Source: Piromyces finnis | Taxonomy: Eukaryota; Neocallimastigomycota; Neocallimastigomycetes; Neocallimastigales; Neocallimastigaceae | Direction: 5' to 3' | Length of the DNA: 64,000 nt | Assembly: GCA_002104945.1 (NCBI GenBank) | Contig: MCFH01000001.1 | Span: forward strand, 1,577,001-1,641,000 | Shown here: positions 1 to 13,200 of the stretch, in pieces | Layout of the letters: every line of letters starts with the position of its first letter | Numbering within the stretch: the first letter of the stretch is position 1 | Position numbers and translations under genes: made by a program | The notes under the pieces: model-generated | Database searches by the model: none | Told to the model about the DNA's origin: nothing | Seen by the model: the letters and a program-made list of their open reading frames with translations, nothing else

Positions 1-2950
1 TATTAACATAAATAACTTATAATAAAGTTATAGTTGAAAAAAATAAAGAAATATTTATGTTAAAATACAATATAATCTTTATGATATATATTATTTAAAA
101 AATAAAAAAATTGGTTTACCATATTTCTATTTGTAATATTGATTAAAAAATGTTTTTACAATTTGATATTAAATCAATATTTAATTATTAATAAAAGTTA
201 TTGGTAAAAAGTGATACAACAATACTATTTAACTAAAATTTTTACTAAAGTTCATTAATGATAAAAATTTTTATTGGGCTTATAATATTAATATCAATAA
301 AAATCACTAAATTATATAGTATTAATTACAATAGCAAACCAATTTAATTATTTATATATACATTCATCAATTGATCAATTATAAGCCAAAGGATTTACTC
401 TACATACTACATGTTTTTCAAAAATATATATTATTTGATTTTTTGATATTTATATAATTGTTAAGTTGTAAAATTGATTTATATATATATATATTTAAAG
501 TGGAAAAATAAGTATAATGTGTTTTTGATAAATTTATAACATCCTCACTAAAAACATGACTTTGAAATGCTAATAATTATATATAATTTATATGTATAAT
601 TTTGGTTCGATCCTACAGATGCCAATATTTTCCCCATTATGAGTTAGGTTATGATAAGTATTAAGGACTCTAATTTATTATCATTATATTATGATGTTGA
701 TACAGATCTTGCCAACTCAAGAGGGCTTAGTGTACATGGTACATTTCAAATTAAAAGGTTAATAATGATTTAAGCCTGTAGTCCAGATACATAAGCAGTA
801 TTCATTTCTCATATTAAATTAATGTCAACTTCTAATATTATAAAGAGGTTACTGAAAGCTTCCATTTCAAAGAAAGTTGTTTATAGCCTTTGGTCTCTGT
901 AACTAGAGAGACTGAGATCTTCAGCGTAGACTCTTCGAGGTTAAATACATATGCATTAAGTTATAACTTTTTACAGACAACATGCTGACTATAAATATTA
1001 AATCTTGTAGTTTACTTGCTTATATTATATTACCTACCTTAGGATGTTGACAAAGTAGGTTTTAAATGACCCGTCTTGAGACACGAACCAAGATGATCAA
1101 CAAATATGTAATCACTTGAGGTGTATGGGCAGTAAACTCATATGCGTAATGGAAATTATTATGATGAGATTTTTATGAAGGATCTGAATCTAGGCATAAT
1201 TATTGGGACCCAAAAGATGGTAAAGCCAGAAGAATTTTTGATGGAGATTCATAGCGGTTTTGAAATACAAATCAATCATCAACTTTGGATATGTAACATT
1301 ATGAAATGGTTAATACTTAATTGAAGGATCATATGAGACAAATATATGAAATTAAGAAATATTATACAAGAATATGCATACTATGTGCGTAGATTGAATA
1401 TCAAAGCTAAAGGATCAATACCACCACCATCTAGTAATAGGAAATAGTCAACCTTTTTCTAATAATTATTATTAAAATTACTTTAATAGATTAGGGGAAA
1501 GGAACTTCATTATATAATATATATATATATATTAAATATATTTTAAAATGTTAAAAAGTTTAGTGGAATAATTATATTAATTATCTATTAATAGAGTTTA
1601 TCCTTAAAATTTAAAATATTATTATATAATTATATATATTAATATATACTAAAAATATTATTATAAGCCAAGTAATTCAAGGTATGTATTAGGAAGATAT
1701 GTGACTTCTTCCTATATATATATATACTAGTATTAGTTATAATATTTTTTTTCTAAGAAAAATAGTCAAATACATTGCATGCGATTTTTCTATCATTTAT
1801 TTATCTTATACTATTTACATATATAGTCAATTGAATATACATCTTTCATATTTTATTTATTTAAAATGCATAATAGTTCGATGAACTCTTCAAATTATAT
1901 TGTGTGGGATATATTTATCATAAATTAATAAAAAATTCAAAGACAATCAGAAGAATTATTACCACTAGTAATGATTGATGAATAGTGTTTTAAATACAGA
2001 TCGATCTAAATAATCCCCCAAATTTAAATGATATTACCATATCGAAATAGGTTACTTTTTTTTTTTTTTTTTTTTTTTGATAAGAATAAGCTTTATTTAT
2101 TTATATAATTTATATAATTTTATAATATGCTCTATTAGGCTATAATACATAATACGAAGAAATAAATTAAACTAATAAAATATATATAAATAAAGAAAAT
2201 TTGAAAAAAATCGTTAAAGTTGCAAACAGTTTGATGAACTCCGTAATTTATGCTGTGTAGGGTTTATTCCTACCTAATAAATTAAATAAGATAAAGATGC
2301 CGTATCATGTATGATAATGTGATGTCCACTAAATTTTCCTATGAGTTCTTAAGGCTTTCATTCTATAAAATACTAACATTGGACCCTTGCTACGGAATAT
2401 TTTGAATATTCTTTTTTGCCAAAATCGGTATGACATTGTCGCTCTTGATTATGTGAAGTGTTTTACTAAACCTATCAAAAACTTCATAAGACCACTAATA
2501 ATTTACCCTAATAATTAGGATTAATTTATGTAAGAAAATTGCATGATCCTCTCTATATGGAATATAAGACGCCAATGCACTGTAAAAGCTTATTCATTAA
2601 ACTATCTTTATTCTGCTATATGGATTTGAGGCTCATCATAAACTAAAGTTCCACCAATATGAAACATATAAATAGAAATAAATTTCCTTATTTCAATTTA
2701 TTCTTATTTTCATTTTTAAAAAAAGGCTATAAAGTTTGAATAAATAAATGCAAAACATTCTAAAATTTAAGGATGAACATATACGAGAGCTGTCAGAAAT
2801 AATTCTATTACTAGTAATAGCTCTTGGTGTAATTTTCACATAGCTTCAATGAATGTGAATAACTATTCAAGTCATCCCAAAAATTTTAGTGAAATTTATT
2901 GAAAAATAATTTGAATTGAGGAATTTGTTATTGGTACATCATCATCTCTG
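1..2950. other. Decayed coding-like region, possibly an old mobile-element relic
   Basis: No intact gene is visible, but the base composition is less AT-extreme than in the deserts further right, and several stretches read like coding sequence broken by stops. An open stretch lies at 1142-1324. The other forward frame over about 1165-1260 contains a WDPKDGKARR-like string interrupted by stops. On the reverse strand about 2380-2480 reads FDRFSKTLHIIKSDNVIPI-like before breaking. A diverged direct repeat lies inside (about 1874 and 2228). This pattern fits a long-dead gene or retroelement. No terminal repeats, reverse-transcriptase motif or integrase motif could be recognised, so the nature of the source is inference. 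Confidence 0.3.
1874..2290. repeat. Diverged direct repeat, about 55-60 bp copies 354 bp apart
   Basis: The copy at about 1874-1932 (starting AGTTCGATGAACTC) and the copy at about 2228-2287 (starting AGTTTGATGAACTCC) align with scattered substitutions: both continue into ATTATAT/TTTATGC, TGTGTGGG/TGTGTAGG and then TAAATTAATAAA-like sequence. A T23 tract (2056-2078) lies between them. This may be internal duplication or two copies of an old element end. Confidence 0.45.
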
Positions 2951-3277
2951 GGTAATATTTCCATTATTGAAATTACTTTTTCACTATACTGATTATATAT
3001 AAAATGTAATTTTATTTTTATCAATCAAATATTATACTACATGTAACTTTCCTACTAATCGACATTATTAAGGTTTACAGAAAAAAAAAAAAGTCATGTC
3101 AATTTACTTTTAAAAATACTTATTTGTGATATCTCTATAATGCACAAAAATATATATAATATATATTTATCAGTTTTAAAAATTATATAAAAATCTATTT
3201 ATTTAAATAAAAAATAGTATTATAAATACTAATATCTATTATTTGAAAATATAATTATAAAATATTATTATACAACA

Positions 3278-3319
<42 letters not shown>

Positions 3320-4062
3320 TATTATCATTGAAATTCTAATACTAAATTTATATAAATTTTATTAACTATTTTGAATATAAATTGAAATAAATAATTTTTT
3401 AAATATATATATTTTATGCTTGAAAATTTCTATTTAATAAAGATATATGTTTAAAAAGGAAATAATAATAAACGTATAGTAATATATAACAACAACATAT
3501 ATACCAAATGAATTGAAAATATTTTAAATTCAAAAAAATAGGTTATAAAAAGGGATATTTATGATATATTAATAGTTATTGTTAACTATTTCTTTTTGGA
3601 ATTTAATAATATTCATTCACTTTGATATATATATAAATATATTTTAAAAATAATTAAAATTGTCAAATTTCAATTATTATATTTTGCTTTTTTGTTTTTA
3701 CTTTTTTGAAGAAAAGATATTAATTCTATTAATTATAAAACTTAAATTTTAACATGGTATTCTAATCGTATTTATGGAGGATAATACTACTGTATAATTT
3801 TCTATTTAATTTCTATACTTTCTCTATGTCTTTCTCTTTTTTTCATCTTCAAATAATATATATTTATTTTCTAATATAATAAAACCATTTAATTTTTTGA
3901 TTTATGCTAATAATGATACAGTTGGAATATTTTATTACTTAAAATTGAAAAAAAGAAAGTTCTATAAATATATTACAGTATTTACTCCCTTTTCATTGAT
4001 ATTTATAAAAAACACCAATAAATATTTTAATCTTTTTTTACGATTTCTTAACATTATTCTAT
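2951..4062. other. AT-rich spacer upstream of the MADS-box 3' end
   Basis: No coding signal is seen. The stretch holds a short TTTA tetranucleotide run at about 3289-3322 and many TA-rich tracts. It includes whatever 3' untranslated sequence the reverse-strand MADS-box gene has. Confidence 0.5.
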
Positions 4063-5359
4063 TTAATGACTACTTCTTGGTGTCGGAGGGGCTGTTTGAC
4101 TGTTAGGTGAACGTTGATATGGATGAACTCTTCGAGAAGCTCTTTGAGTAGGTGGTGGATGTGATTGAGAAGAATTAGAATATTGTGATGGATGTGACTG
4201 GGAAGAATTAGAATATTGTGGTGGTGTTGGTTGTTGCCTTAATGATGGCATTATTAAAGGATTAGTTTGTTGAATTGACTGAGCTTGTGGAAGTTGGTTT
4301 CGAGAATTAGTTTGTGGTGAAGACATTGATGTAGGAGTAAAATAGCCAGTAGCTGAGCTAACCACATTGCCATAAGTAGATTGATATCCAGAAGTTTGAA
4401 CATTAGTAGAAGAATATGGATACATATATGGTGAATTTACTGAAATAGGATTAGAAGCGATATGATTATTTGGGGTGGTTGGTTGTTGCTGAGGAGTTTG
4501 ATGATAGCTTTGTGGAGAAAAGTTTGGATTTTGTAGAGGACTAAGATGATTATTATATTGCATAGTTGGTGTAGTTGTTGAATTATAAGAAGGTTGTTGG
4601 AATAATTTTCTTTCATCATTAAATATTTCAGAAGTTCTTTCCGAATTAGCAGAAGTTTGAGTAGTTGGAGTAGATTTTGGAGTTTGAGCTCGTTGATTAT
4701 CTTCATTATAAATTTGGGATTGAAGAGTAACTTTTTGGGATGACATTGATTGTGGCGATGATTCTTGAACATTATTGTTTTTAATAATATTATTTTGTGG
4801 AGATGGGATAGCAGCAGTAACTGGTGATGGTTGGTATATTGGTGAAGATTGAGCACTACCATTTGAATTTGAATGTTGAGGATAATTCATATTATCAGTA
4901 GCAACATCTGGTGCATTTAAACATGACTGAATTAAAGTTTTTCCTTCCGTTTTTGTAATTAAAGGTTGGAGTTTAGTAGTAGCAAATGTATAAACATGAC
5001 CAGTCTCTGATGCCACCAATAATAAAACTTGAGTGCCAGTTAATGTTGAAAGTTCATAAGCCTTCTTCATAATACCAGCTTTTCTTTTACTAAAAGTAAT
5101 ATGTCTTCTACTTTTATCATCAATATATTCAATTTTTATTTTTCTTCTTCCAGTTCTTTTTTCTTTTGGACTTTCTTCTATATCAGAATCATCTATATCT
5201 TCTTGTTTATATTGTCCTTTTGTTGGTACTCTAAGATTCTCTTTTATTTATTGAAAATTTTTATAGTATTAGATATATAACTTTTTTTTTCTTTATTATT
5301 ATTATTTATATTATTAAATACATACGTTGATCATAATCAGCTCTATTAATGGTAGACAT
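4063..5359 (-). CDS. SRF/MCM1-type MADS-box transcription factor
   Basis: Nuclear sequence-specific transcription factor of the type I (SRF/MCM1) MADS family, which binds CArG-box DNA as a dimer and recruits partner factors. Two exons: 5359-5326 and 5240-4063, with an 85-bp intron (5325-5241, gtatgt..aag), giving 403 aa. Residues about 41-100 are a nearly canonical MADS box, with TFSKRKAGIMKKAYELSTLT, then QVLLLVASETGHVYTFAT. The SRF-type SAM extension follows (LQPLITKTEGKTLIQSCLN, about 101-120). The remaining 280 residues are low-complexity Gln/Ser/Pro/Asn-rich, typical of an activation region, and include an adjacent duplication of YSNSSQSHP. The short acidic stretch before the box (DIDDSDIEESPKEK) resembles MCM1 relatives. 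The start is the ATG of the short first exon; the phase across the intron restores QQNLRVP. Family assignment is very secure; which fungal paralogue it is cannot be said from sequence alone. Confidence 0.95.
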
Positions 5360-8300
5360 TCTTATTAACTACAAATATATATTAAATATATATATATTAA
5401 TTTATTGCTATAAATTTTATTGTATTTTATATATTATTTAGTGAAATTCTGCAATTCGAAAAAAAAATATTTTATTCCAATATACTTAATAAAGATTATT
5501 AATTATTTATATTTGTGATTTTATTGTATTTCTTTTTAACTTATATTTTATTACTACATACTATGGAAATTTTAAAATTCTAAAAAATATACTTTTAATT
5601 TCTATATAGTATAAAATAATTTTATATAAATTATTTTTATTATAAAAGGAAAGTGTTTTCGAATTGCTTTTTATTATTATTTAAAATATTTACATTTTAT
5701 ATTTTTTAAAAACTTTATTGATATTTTTTTTTGTTGTTGTGGTTGACTTTAATTATAAATAGATTTTCTTCTTTAATTTATATTATTATCATTTACTTTA
5801 AAAGTCTCTTGTTTATTATAAAAGAAGGGAAAAAAATATGTATATAAAATTTGATTTAATATTATTAAGATTGAATATATTGTATGCAAAAATAAATTTT
5901 AACAGTAATAAATAAAATTTTCAAAATAAAATATATTTGCTCTACAGATATATAATTGAACAATAAAATATTTATATTAAAAACAAATAATTCTATATAA
6001 GACTTTTAAAATTTTTATGAAACAAAAAAAAAAAAAAAAAATAATGGTTATTTCTTGATATTTATAAAGGAAAAAAAGTTCTATTTAAAGCAATAAATAT
6101 AATTAAATTTTTATATATTATAAAAATTTTCAAAACTACACCTAAAATTGATATACCATATTTATTAAGGTTTATTATATTGAATAATATATTGAAACAT
6201 ATACATTTTAAATGTAAAATTATATTTATATATATATTACGGAATTAATTATTATATTCCAATATGAATAAATAATATAGCATGAATGTGTAATATTAAA
6301 TAAATAAACATTTTAATTAATTTACAATATATAATTTATAATATATATTATTTATTTATTAATATATAATCCTTAACAAATATATATTAAATATGTATAC
6401 TTTATTGGTGTATCAATTCCACCTATATTTATTTTTTTTTATTTAATTTAATATAAAAGGTAAAAAAAAAAATTAAAAAAAAAAAAAAATACAAACAAAT
6501 ATATTAATTAAAGTTGATAAATAAATTACTTTATTAAAAAAGGAATAATAATATATACTATATAGTGATAGTATATTATAATATAAACTTTATAAAGGAA
6601 TTTTTCTAATTAAATCACATAATTTAATTGAAATAATATAATGACATATTTTATAAAACGGTAATATATAATAAAATATGATTATTATATATGTAACTTT
6701 ATTTAAATAAAAGCAAAATATAGGCTCACATATATACAAATGGTAATAGAATTTTTAATATATTAAATATATAAGTTTTACAATGATATTAATTATAATA
6801 TATGCCGCTATAAAAAAAACATATATTATAATTAATTGTTGACTGCAATACTTTAAATATTTCTATAATTTTGAAAATTTTTATTTTAGTATTGATAACC
6901 TTATTTATATTTATTTTTTTTATTAAATATGAACTTCAAAATGAATCTGGATTTGGTTAATATTTCTGACGAAACTACTAAAAAAAATTAGTTGATTATT
7001 TATTAAAGGAAAAAAATTTATTTCGTTTCTATTAAAGTCTTGCTTGGAAGGATAGAAGTATTATTTTTTTTATTCAGCAAACAATATATAAAGGCGGCAA
7101 TTGTTTAGCATAATTTGATGATATTTACACATTAATATATAATAGTATTTATTATTTACGATACTTTATACAGGGTTATTTAAAATTATATAGAAATTAT
7201 TTAGTATATTATGTCTAAATGAAATATTTTAAGTTAAAATAAAATTCATTTAATACCACAAAAATCATATAACTATTTCTTTAAGTAAGTAAAAATAGCA
7301 AATTGTTAGATATGTTAAAATAAAATGTAAATTATTTATAAAACTTTAACATATATTATCTATTATATTATTAATATATTTTCTTATTGAAATAAAATAG
7401 AATATATTTAATTAATACTAAATAGTGAATAGTGAATCTTATTAGTTCCATTATATAATTTGTATTACATTCCTTTTTTTTTTTAATAAAATAATTCTAA
7501 ATATTAATAAAGTTTTAATTTTTGATAAACTTTAATGTATATTAAAAAATGTAATTACAAACAATATACTAACATTATATAATAATTAATATATTATAGT
7601 ATATTAAAAAAGTTACATTTCAATTTTTAAATAAAAAAACATTAAATATTAAAAATATATTACAGTAAATATATAACTAATAATTATAATATATTGAACA
7701 CATATATAAATAAAATATTACAATATATTACATAATATATTATTTGAATAATATTAATATGACAGAAGACAAAAAAATATGATACTACTTTATATAATTA
7801 TGAAAAATATCATAAAATTTTATACATATGTAATTAACACCTTCAATATTGATGATAATTAACTATAATACAATTTTTTAAAAAATTTATTTTTACCTAA
7901 ATAATATGGTAAATTTTTCTCTACTATAATATTGATTTTCCATGATACATTATTAAATTTACTATTTCTTTTTTTATATTTAATAATGAATATTAAAAAA
8001 TATATTCCCATTAAAAGAATCTTAAAAAATTAAATTACCTTTAAATGATAAAATACATTTAATTATATTTTTAAAGATTAACGATTCTCATGATTCCAAA
8101 GATAAATGTTATTCAATGAATAACAGCAGAAATTATTTTTAAAATATTTTTTTTTCTTTTGATAAACTATGATACATAGAATATGTGATTTACATATTAA
8201 TCTTCACTGATATTTTTTATAACATTATTCTAATCATTAATAGAAATTGTATAAGTATATTAAAAAAGTTTACTCACGGCGGTAAACTATAAAGATTAAA

Positions 8301-10011
8301 TAGTTATATATACTTTTCTATTTTTTTAATTTTAGGTTGAAAGTAAATTTAATATAACATATTATAAAAATATAATTATAATATACAAATCAAACATTGA
8401 TATCATTTTAACTATTTTATTTCATGAATTTATTAAGTTATAAGTAAAGCAATGTTTAATTACATTAAAAATAAAAGATTATATAATAAAGATTATTTAA
8501 ACCTTAACCATTTTACAAGGTTGTTGGAATGCTATTTATTAATTATCCATTATTTTGTGACATATTTTTTAAATAGTAGGTTAGAACATTTAAAAATTAA
8601 TAAATTTTAAATCATTTAATATATAAGAATATAATTAAAATATGTAGCATATATATTAACCATTATATTCGATATATATAAAATTTGATTTAATTAAAAT
8701 GTACAAAATTAAAAAATTTTTATTAATTAAATAATTATTAAGAATATTTATTTATTAAATAGTTTAAACAATTTATAAACAACATTTAAGTTTTATTTTA
8801 TTTTTGCTACAATTAATTAATTTATTGGTAACTTACAATATACATAATTATTTATGTGAAACTTAAAAAAGCCAATTCTAATAATGATAGTTCATATTTT
8901 TAGGAATAGGAACTATCGATATATAGCTATTTAACTGAATATTTATATTACACGCTTTTATAGTTAAAGATATGCTAATATCATTTATTAATGCTTTATT
9001 GAAATTTAATAAAGATATATTAAATTACATAATTTTTTAATATTAATTATATATAATATGGATAAGATTTATATTATTTCTATTATTGCTGTTAATTTTT
9101 ATTAATGAAAAAAAAAAAAAAAGAAACTATGACTATACATGTAATGTGAGAATAAGAGTATAATTGCTTTTATTATATAGAGCATTTAAAGTGTAAAAAT
9201 AGGATTAATAAATTTCTCATAATTTAAATGTAATAATAAATTAATGTAGTTATGAAATTCTCATAGACTTTTATTTTAATTAATTTTTTTTAAAAAAAAA
9301 TGAAAAAAATTCATTATGTTGATTGTTTTGATTTCTTAAAAATGTAAATATAACATTAAAAGAGCCGTTTTAAAATGTTTTTTTTTTTTATTTTATTACT
9401 ATGTACTTTAAGTGATATATAACAAAATGTTTTTAGCATTTTATAAGCTATTAAAGCTTTGATGCCAAGTAAAATTCGTAATAAATATTTTTTTAATTTT
9501 AAAATCGTCAAAAATTATACAATAAAAATATAATTACAATTAATGCATAATAATTAATAATAAATAGTTATATAAAATCAATTAAAAAATTTTTTTATTA
9601 AATTGTTTATTTTTGTTACTACTTAATATAGAAAAAAAAACATTTTATATATAAAGTAAAAAAAAAAAACAAAATAAAATCAATAAACAATTGATATGAA
9701 TTAATATTTCATTTTATTTGCAATAAATAAAAGAATAAATGTAAAAATAGTTTAATAAGTAATTAGTATAATATGAATAATTATAAAGATGTTAAATATA
9801 ATAATAAAAATCAATCAGCTTTACTAAGCAATTTAATATGATAAATCAATATTTAAAAAAATATCCTTGTTTTTTAATCTTTAATAAATTTTCTTATATT
9901 ATGGAACATTAATATTATTTATTAATAAACCTTAATTATTATCATATAGAATAGTACCATATTACCTATTACCCTAATTATTATCCTGATAATCAATTAT
10001 CTTATGAATTA
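5360..10011. other. AT-rich gene desert (4.6 kb)
   Basis: No gene could be supported. Composition is extremely AT-rich, with many A/T homopolymers (for example A18 near 6026). About 6915-7240 reads as a stop-interrupted coding-like string in one forward frame and is listed separately as a possible gene relic. The first few hundred bases upstream of 5359 should contain the MADS-box promoter, but no element can be named. Confidence 0.5.
6915..7240 (+). pseudogene. Possible gene relic
   Basis: One forward frame reads YELQNESGFG, then after two stops KKLVDYLLKEKNLFRFY, a stop, SLAWKDRSIIFFIQQTIYKG, and further short open pieces, with few frameshifts needed. Local composition is less AT-extreme than the flanks. 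This looks like degraded protein-coding sequence without a recognisable family. It could also be chance in AT-rich DNA. Confidence 0.2.
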
Positions 10012-10269
10012 ATGAAATTATCAAAGTATACTACTTTTCCTCTTGAAATTAATGAAAAGGGGTTATTAACAAAAACTACAGATGAAATATTGTATGAAAT
10101 TACAAATGAATACGAATTTATTATTACTGATTTGGATGATTCATTAAATGTTATAAATGGAAAATCACTAATGGACTATTTTAAAGATTTAAAAGATATC
10201 ATTAGTAATAAAGAATTTACCATTTATTATGGTGATTATTATTCTGATGATATAAAATTTTATAATTAA
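10012..10269 (+). CDS. Orphan short ORF, hypothetical or gene remnant
   Basis: 85-aa open frame starting MKLSKYTTFPLEINEKG and ending DDIKFYN, not recognised. The frame stays open upstream of the ATG to about 9955 (reading HITYYPNYYPDNQLSYEL) before a stop. The composition inside is clearly less AT-rich than the surrounding DNA and the protein is a balanced mix of acidic, aromatic and hydrophobic residues rather than low complexity, which argues that it is or was coding. No flanking exons with good splice sites were found, and it lies alone in a desert. It may be the last fragment of a dead gene. No signal peptide or membrane segment is apparent. Confidence 0.35.
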   Translation: MKLSKYTTFPLEINEKGLLTKTTDEILYEITNEYEFIITDLDDSLNVINGKSLMDYFKDLKDIISNKEFTIYYGDYYSDDIKFYN

Positions 10270-13200
10270 ATACTTATATATCCATATAATTATAATAAAG
10301 AAAATTTATATAGAAATTATTAAATTAAATTTATATTAACTAGTATAATACTATAATATATGTATTTTAAATTATATAAAACAAAGTTAATCAAGGAAGG
10401 TTTTGCTTATGACATCATATTTAATATATATGAAATAATAAATTTATATAAAATATTTAATAATGTAATGCAATACATTATTTTTAAAATTGAATCAACT
10501 ATTGTAGATATTGATCTAAATAAGAAAAAAAGATAAAATAATATTGTGGATAAACAAATAAAGTGTTGTTGATAATTCATTAAGCATTAACAAAATAGTT
10601 ATATAAAAGTCTACAAGTTTTTTTTATTATTTTTTTAAAAGCATATTTTTTTTTAAGAACTATATTAAAGATATATTATTACCTTTTTATAGTAATAAAA
10701 TTAATTAAATCGTGTATATAGGTTAATCATTTAATTCATGTATTAATAATAAAATACATTTTAATATATTGGCAAGAATAATATATTATTATACATTTTA
10801 TATTTTAAGTATTCTTTCTCAATTACAATTACTAAAAAAAGTAGTAAGTAGTAACAATGAATAATGAATTAATTTAACTATTATAAGTGATACAAGAAAG
10901 AAAAAAACCTTATTAATTATTAAAAATAAAATATTACATCAATTTCTATATAATAAGGTTAATTATATATTAAATTTCGACCAAATCAGCTTATAGTTTA
11001 TTATACCTTTTTTTTTTTTTTTAAAAGTTCTGTTAAAAAGCTCAATATATATTTAGTTTTTCTTTTTCTTTTTCTTTTCTTTTATTATAAAAGCTTTCAT
11101 AAATTCAAGAAAGAATAAATAAAAAAAATTACAATTTAATTATTTAAATAACTTTATTAGCTATAAATATTATTTTGATGTATTAGAATTTAAGGTTTCG
11201 AAAAGTATTTTAAATTTAAATTTTATTATTATTCATGACTTAGAGAGATAGACATTTAATATATTTAACCAAAGTTTAATGTACGGGAAAAAAAAAAAAA
11301 AGAAGTATAAATTAAACTATTCTAATGCTAATGTTGTTTGTATTAATAGATAAAATAATCAAAGTAATATTTTCATTATTCTCATTATTTTTTTTTTATT
11401 TTTAAGCATTAATAATTAAATATAAATTTAAAAAGGTGAAATTTAATGAATTATAATAGTATTTTAAAGATACGACTTTTTAGTGAATATACTGATTTAT
11501 TTTGTATTACCTAAGCATTTAATAAATATTTGATATGTAATATATTATAAAACTAAAGCAAAACATGCCGTTTAAAAAAATAAAAAAATGCTACTTTTTT
11601 TTTTTTTAGAATTTATGATAAAGAAAAAAAAAAGGAGTGAAGTATTTTTTGGAATTAAAGTAATGTATATTTTTAATATTAATATAATTGTATTAATATA
11701 ATTGTATAATAGTTTTTTTTTTTTTAATTTTTGATTTATTTACTTTTTAATATATTCATGAACCAATTGGAATTTTATATAAATACTTATAAATTTTCTA
11801 ATTTAAGGAGGAAAGATTATCTTAATATCTGTAAGCGTTAAAGTGAGAAATGTGATAATTTAAAATATTTTATTTTTATGATTAGTATTAGGCATTAAAC
11901 TATATAGAATTAATACGTAAAAAAGGAAGAAAAATGATATTTTTTTTTTTTTTTTTTAAAAAAACAAATTATAATAAATAAATAAAAGTAAAATAACTCA
12001 CTCATTATTACATATTTTATTTAAAATTTTGACTAATATTATAGAATTTTAAAAATAAAATTTATTTTTTTATAATAAATGAAAGATATATTAAATTATT
12101 AGTTAAAATTAATACCATGAAATTCATTTAACGGTTAGTTGAACTTTTCTATTAATAACTGTATATAAAAAAATAATAAAAGATTTATTTTTCAATATTT
12201 TATGTACTATAAATTATCATAAAAAATTATTTTAATTACTAAAGTTATTTAAATAAGTAATTAATCATTATTTCATTCCTTTTTTTTGAAGTAATATAAT
12301 GTTAATAGTAAAATATCAAAGAGGATATTTAATTATATTAAAATATTTTTTCACTTTTTTTTGACAAGACCTTTTTAATTTGGTATAAGTTTTTATGTAA
12401 TGTTTTAACGAAAATTAGATGCCAAAACAAATTCCAATCTTTAGACCAATTATAATTTATATTCGTATTGAATCAAATTAGACAACAGTCATTTATTAAA
12501 CAAATAGGTTTTGTCTCATGATGTAAAAAAAAAATATTGGTATATATTATATATTTAAGTTTGGGTATTACATATACTATAATTGGTATAATTGAAAATC
12601 ATTAATAAAAAAGGTATATCACTGCTGATTGATTTATTTACCTAATACCTTGTGTAATATTACAATAATTATAGCATTTTTAAAAAAAAATTTTTTTTGT
12701 TAATACGAATAGAGCTAAAATTAAAATACAATAAACATTTATCATTATATTAAATATATATATTTTTTAATTATGACTATATTTGAAAGGTATTATAATC
12801 ATTCGAGATAACAAAAAGTTTTTTTAAAAAAAAAGTTTTTTTATATTATTAAAAATGTATACATTTAGAGAACGATAGTATTATTAAATTAAATTTAAAA
12901 TTTTACTATAATGCTAGTGGAATAAATAAAAAAGAAATTAGAATTATTTTTATTTCAAGAACTTTTAATAATTTGATATGACTATAAGTTTTTTTGCAAA
13001 ATAAAAAAGAAATATTATAAAATGTTCAAATCAATAGGCTTTGATGTATTAATAATAATATTATATAAAGCAATCTTTATTATTGATATCGTTTCAACCG
13101 TTTCCACAGATAATTGATACAAATGATCAACACTTTTTGAAAATAAGCAAATTCATTAGTGACAATTTTTTATGTTTTTTTTTTTCAATTACTTTTAATT

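Noticed and set aside
604-616. GGTTCGATCCT, resembling a tRNA T-arm/B box
   Set aside because: One base short of the consensus, and no acceptor stem, D-arm or anticodon arm can be folded around it.
1142-1324. 60-aa forward frame as a gene
   Set aside because: No family match and no supporting exons; the neighbouring frame looks equally coding-like but is broken by stops, so it is described only as part of the decayed block.
4437-4862. 141-aa reverse-strand frame rich in His, Leu and Gln
   Set aside because: Second frame of the MADS-box protein's Gln/Ser repeat region, with no start context or domain.
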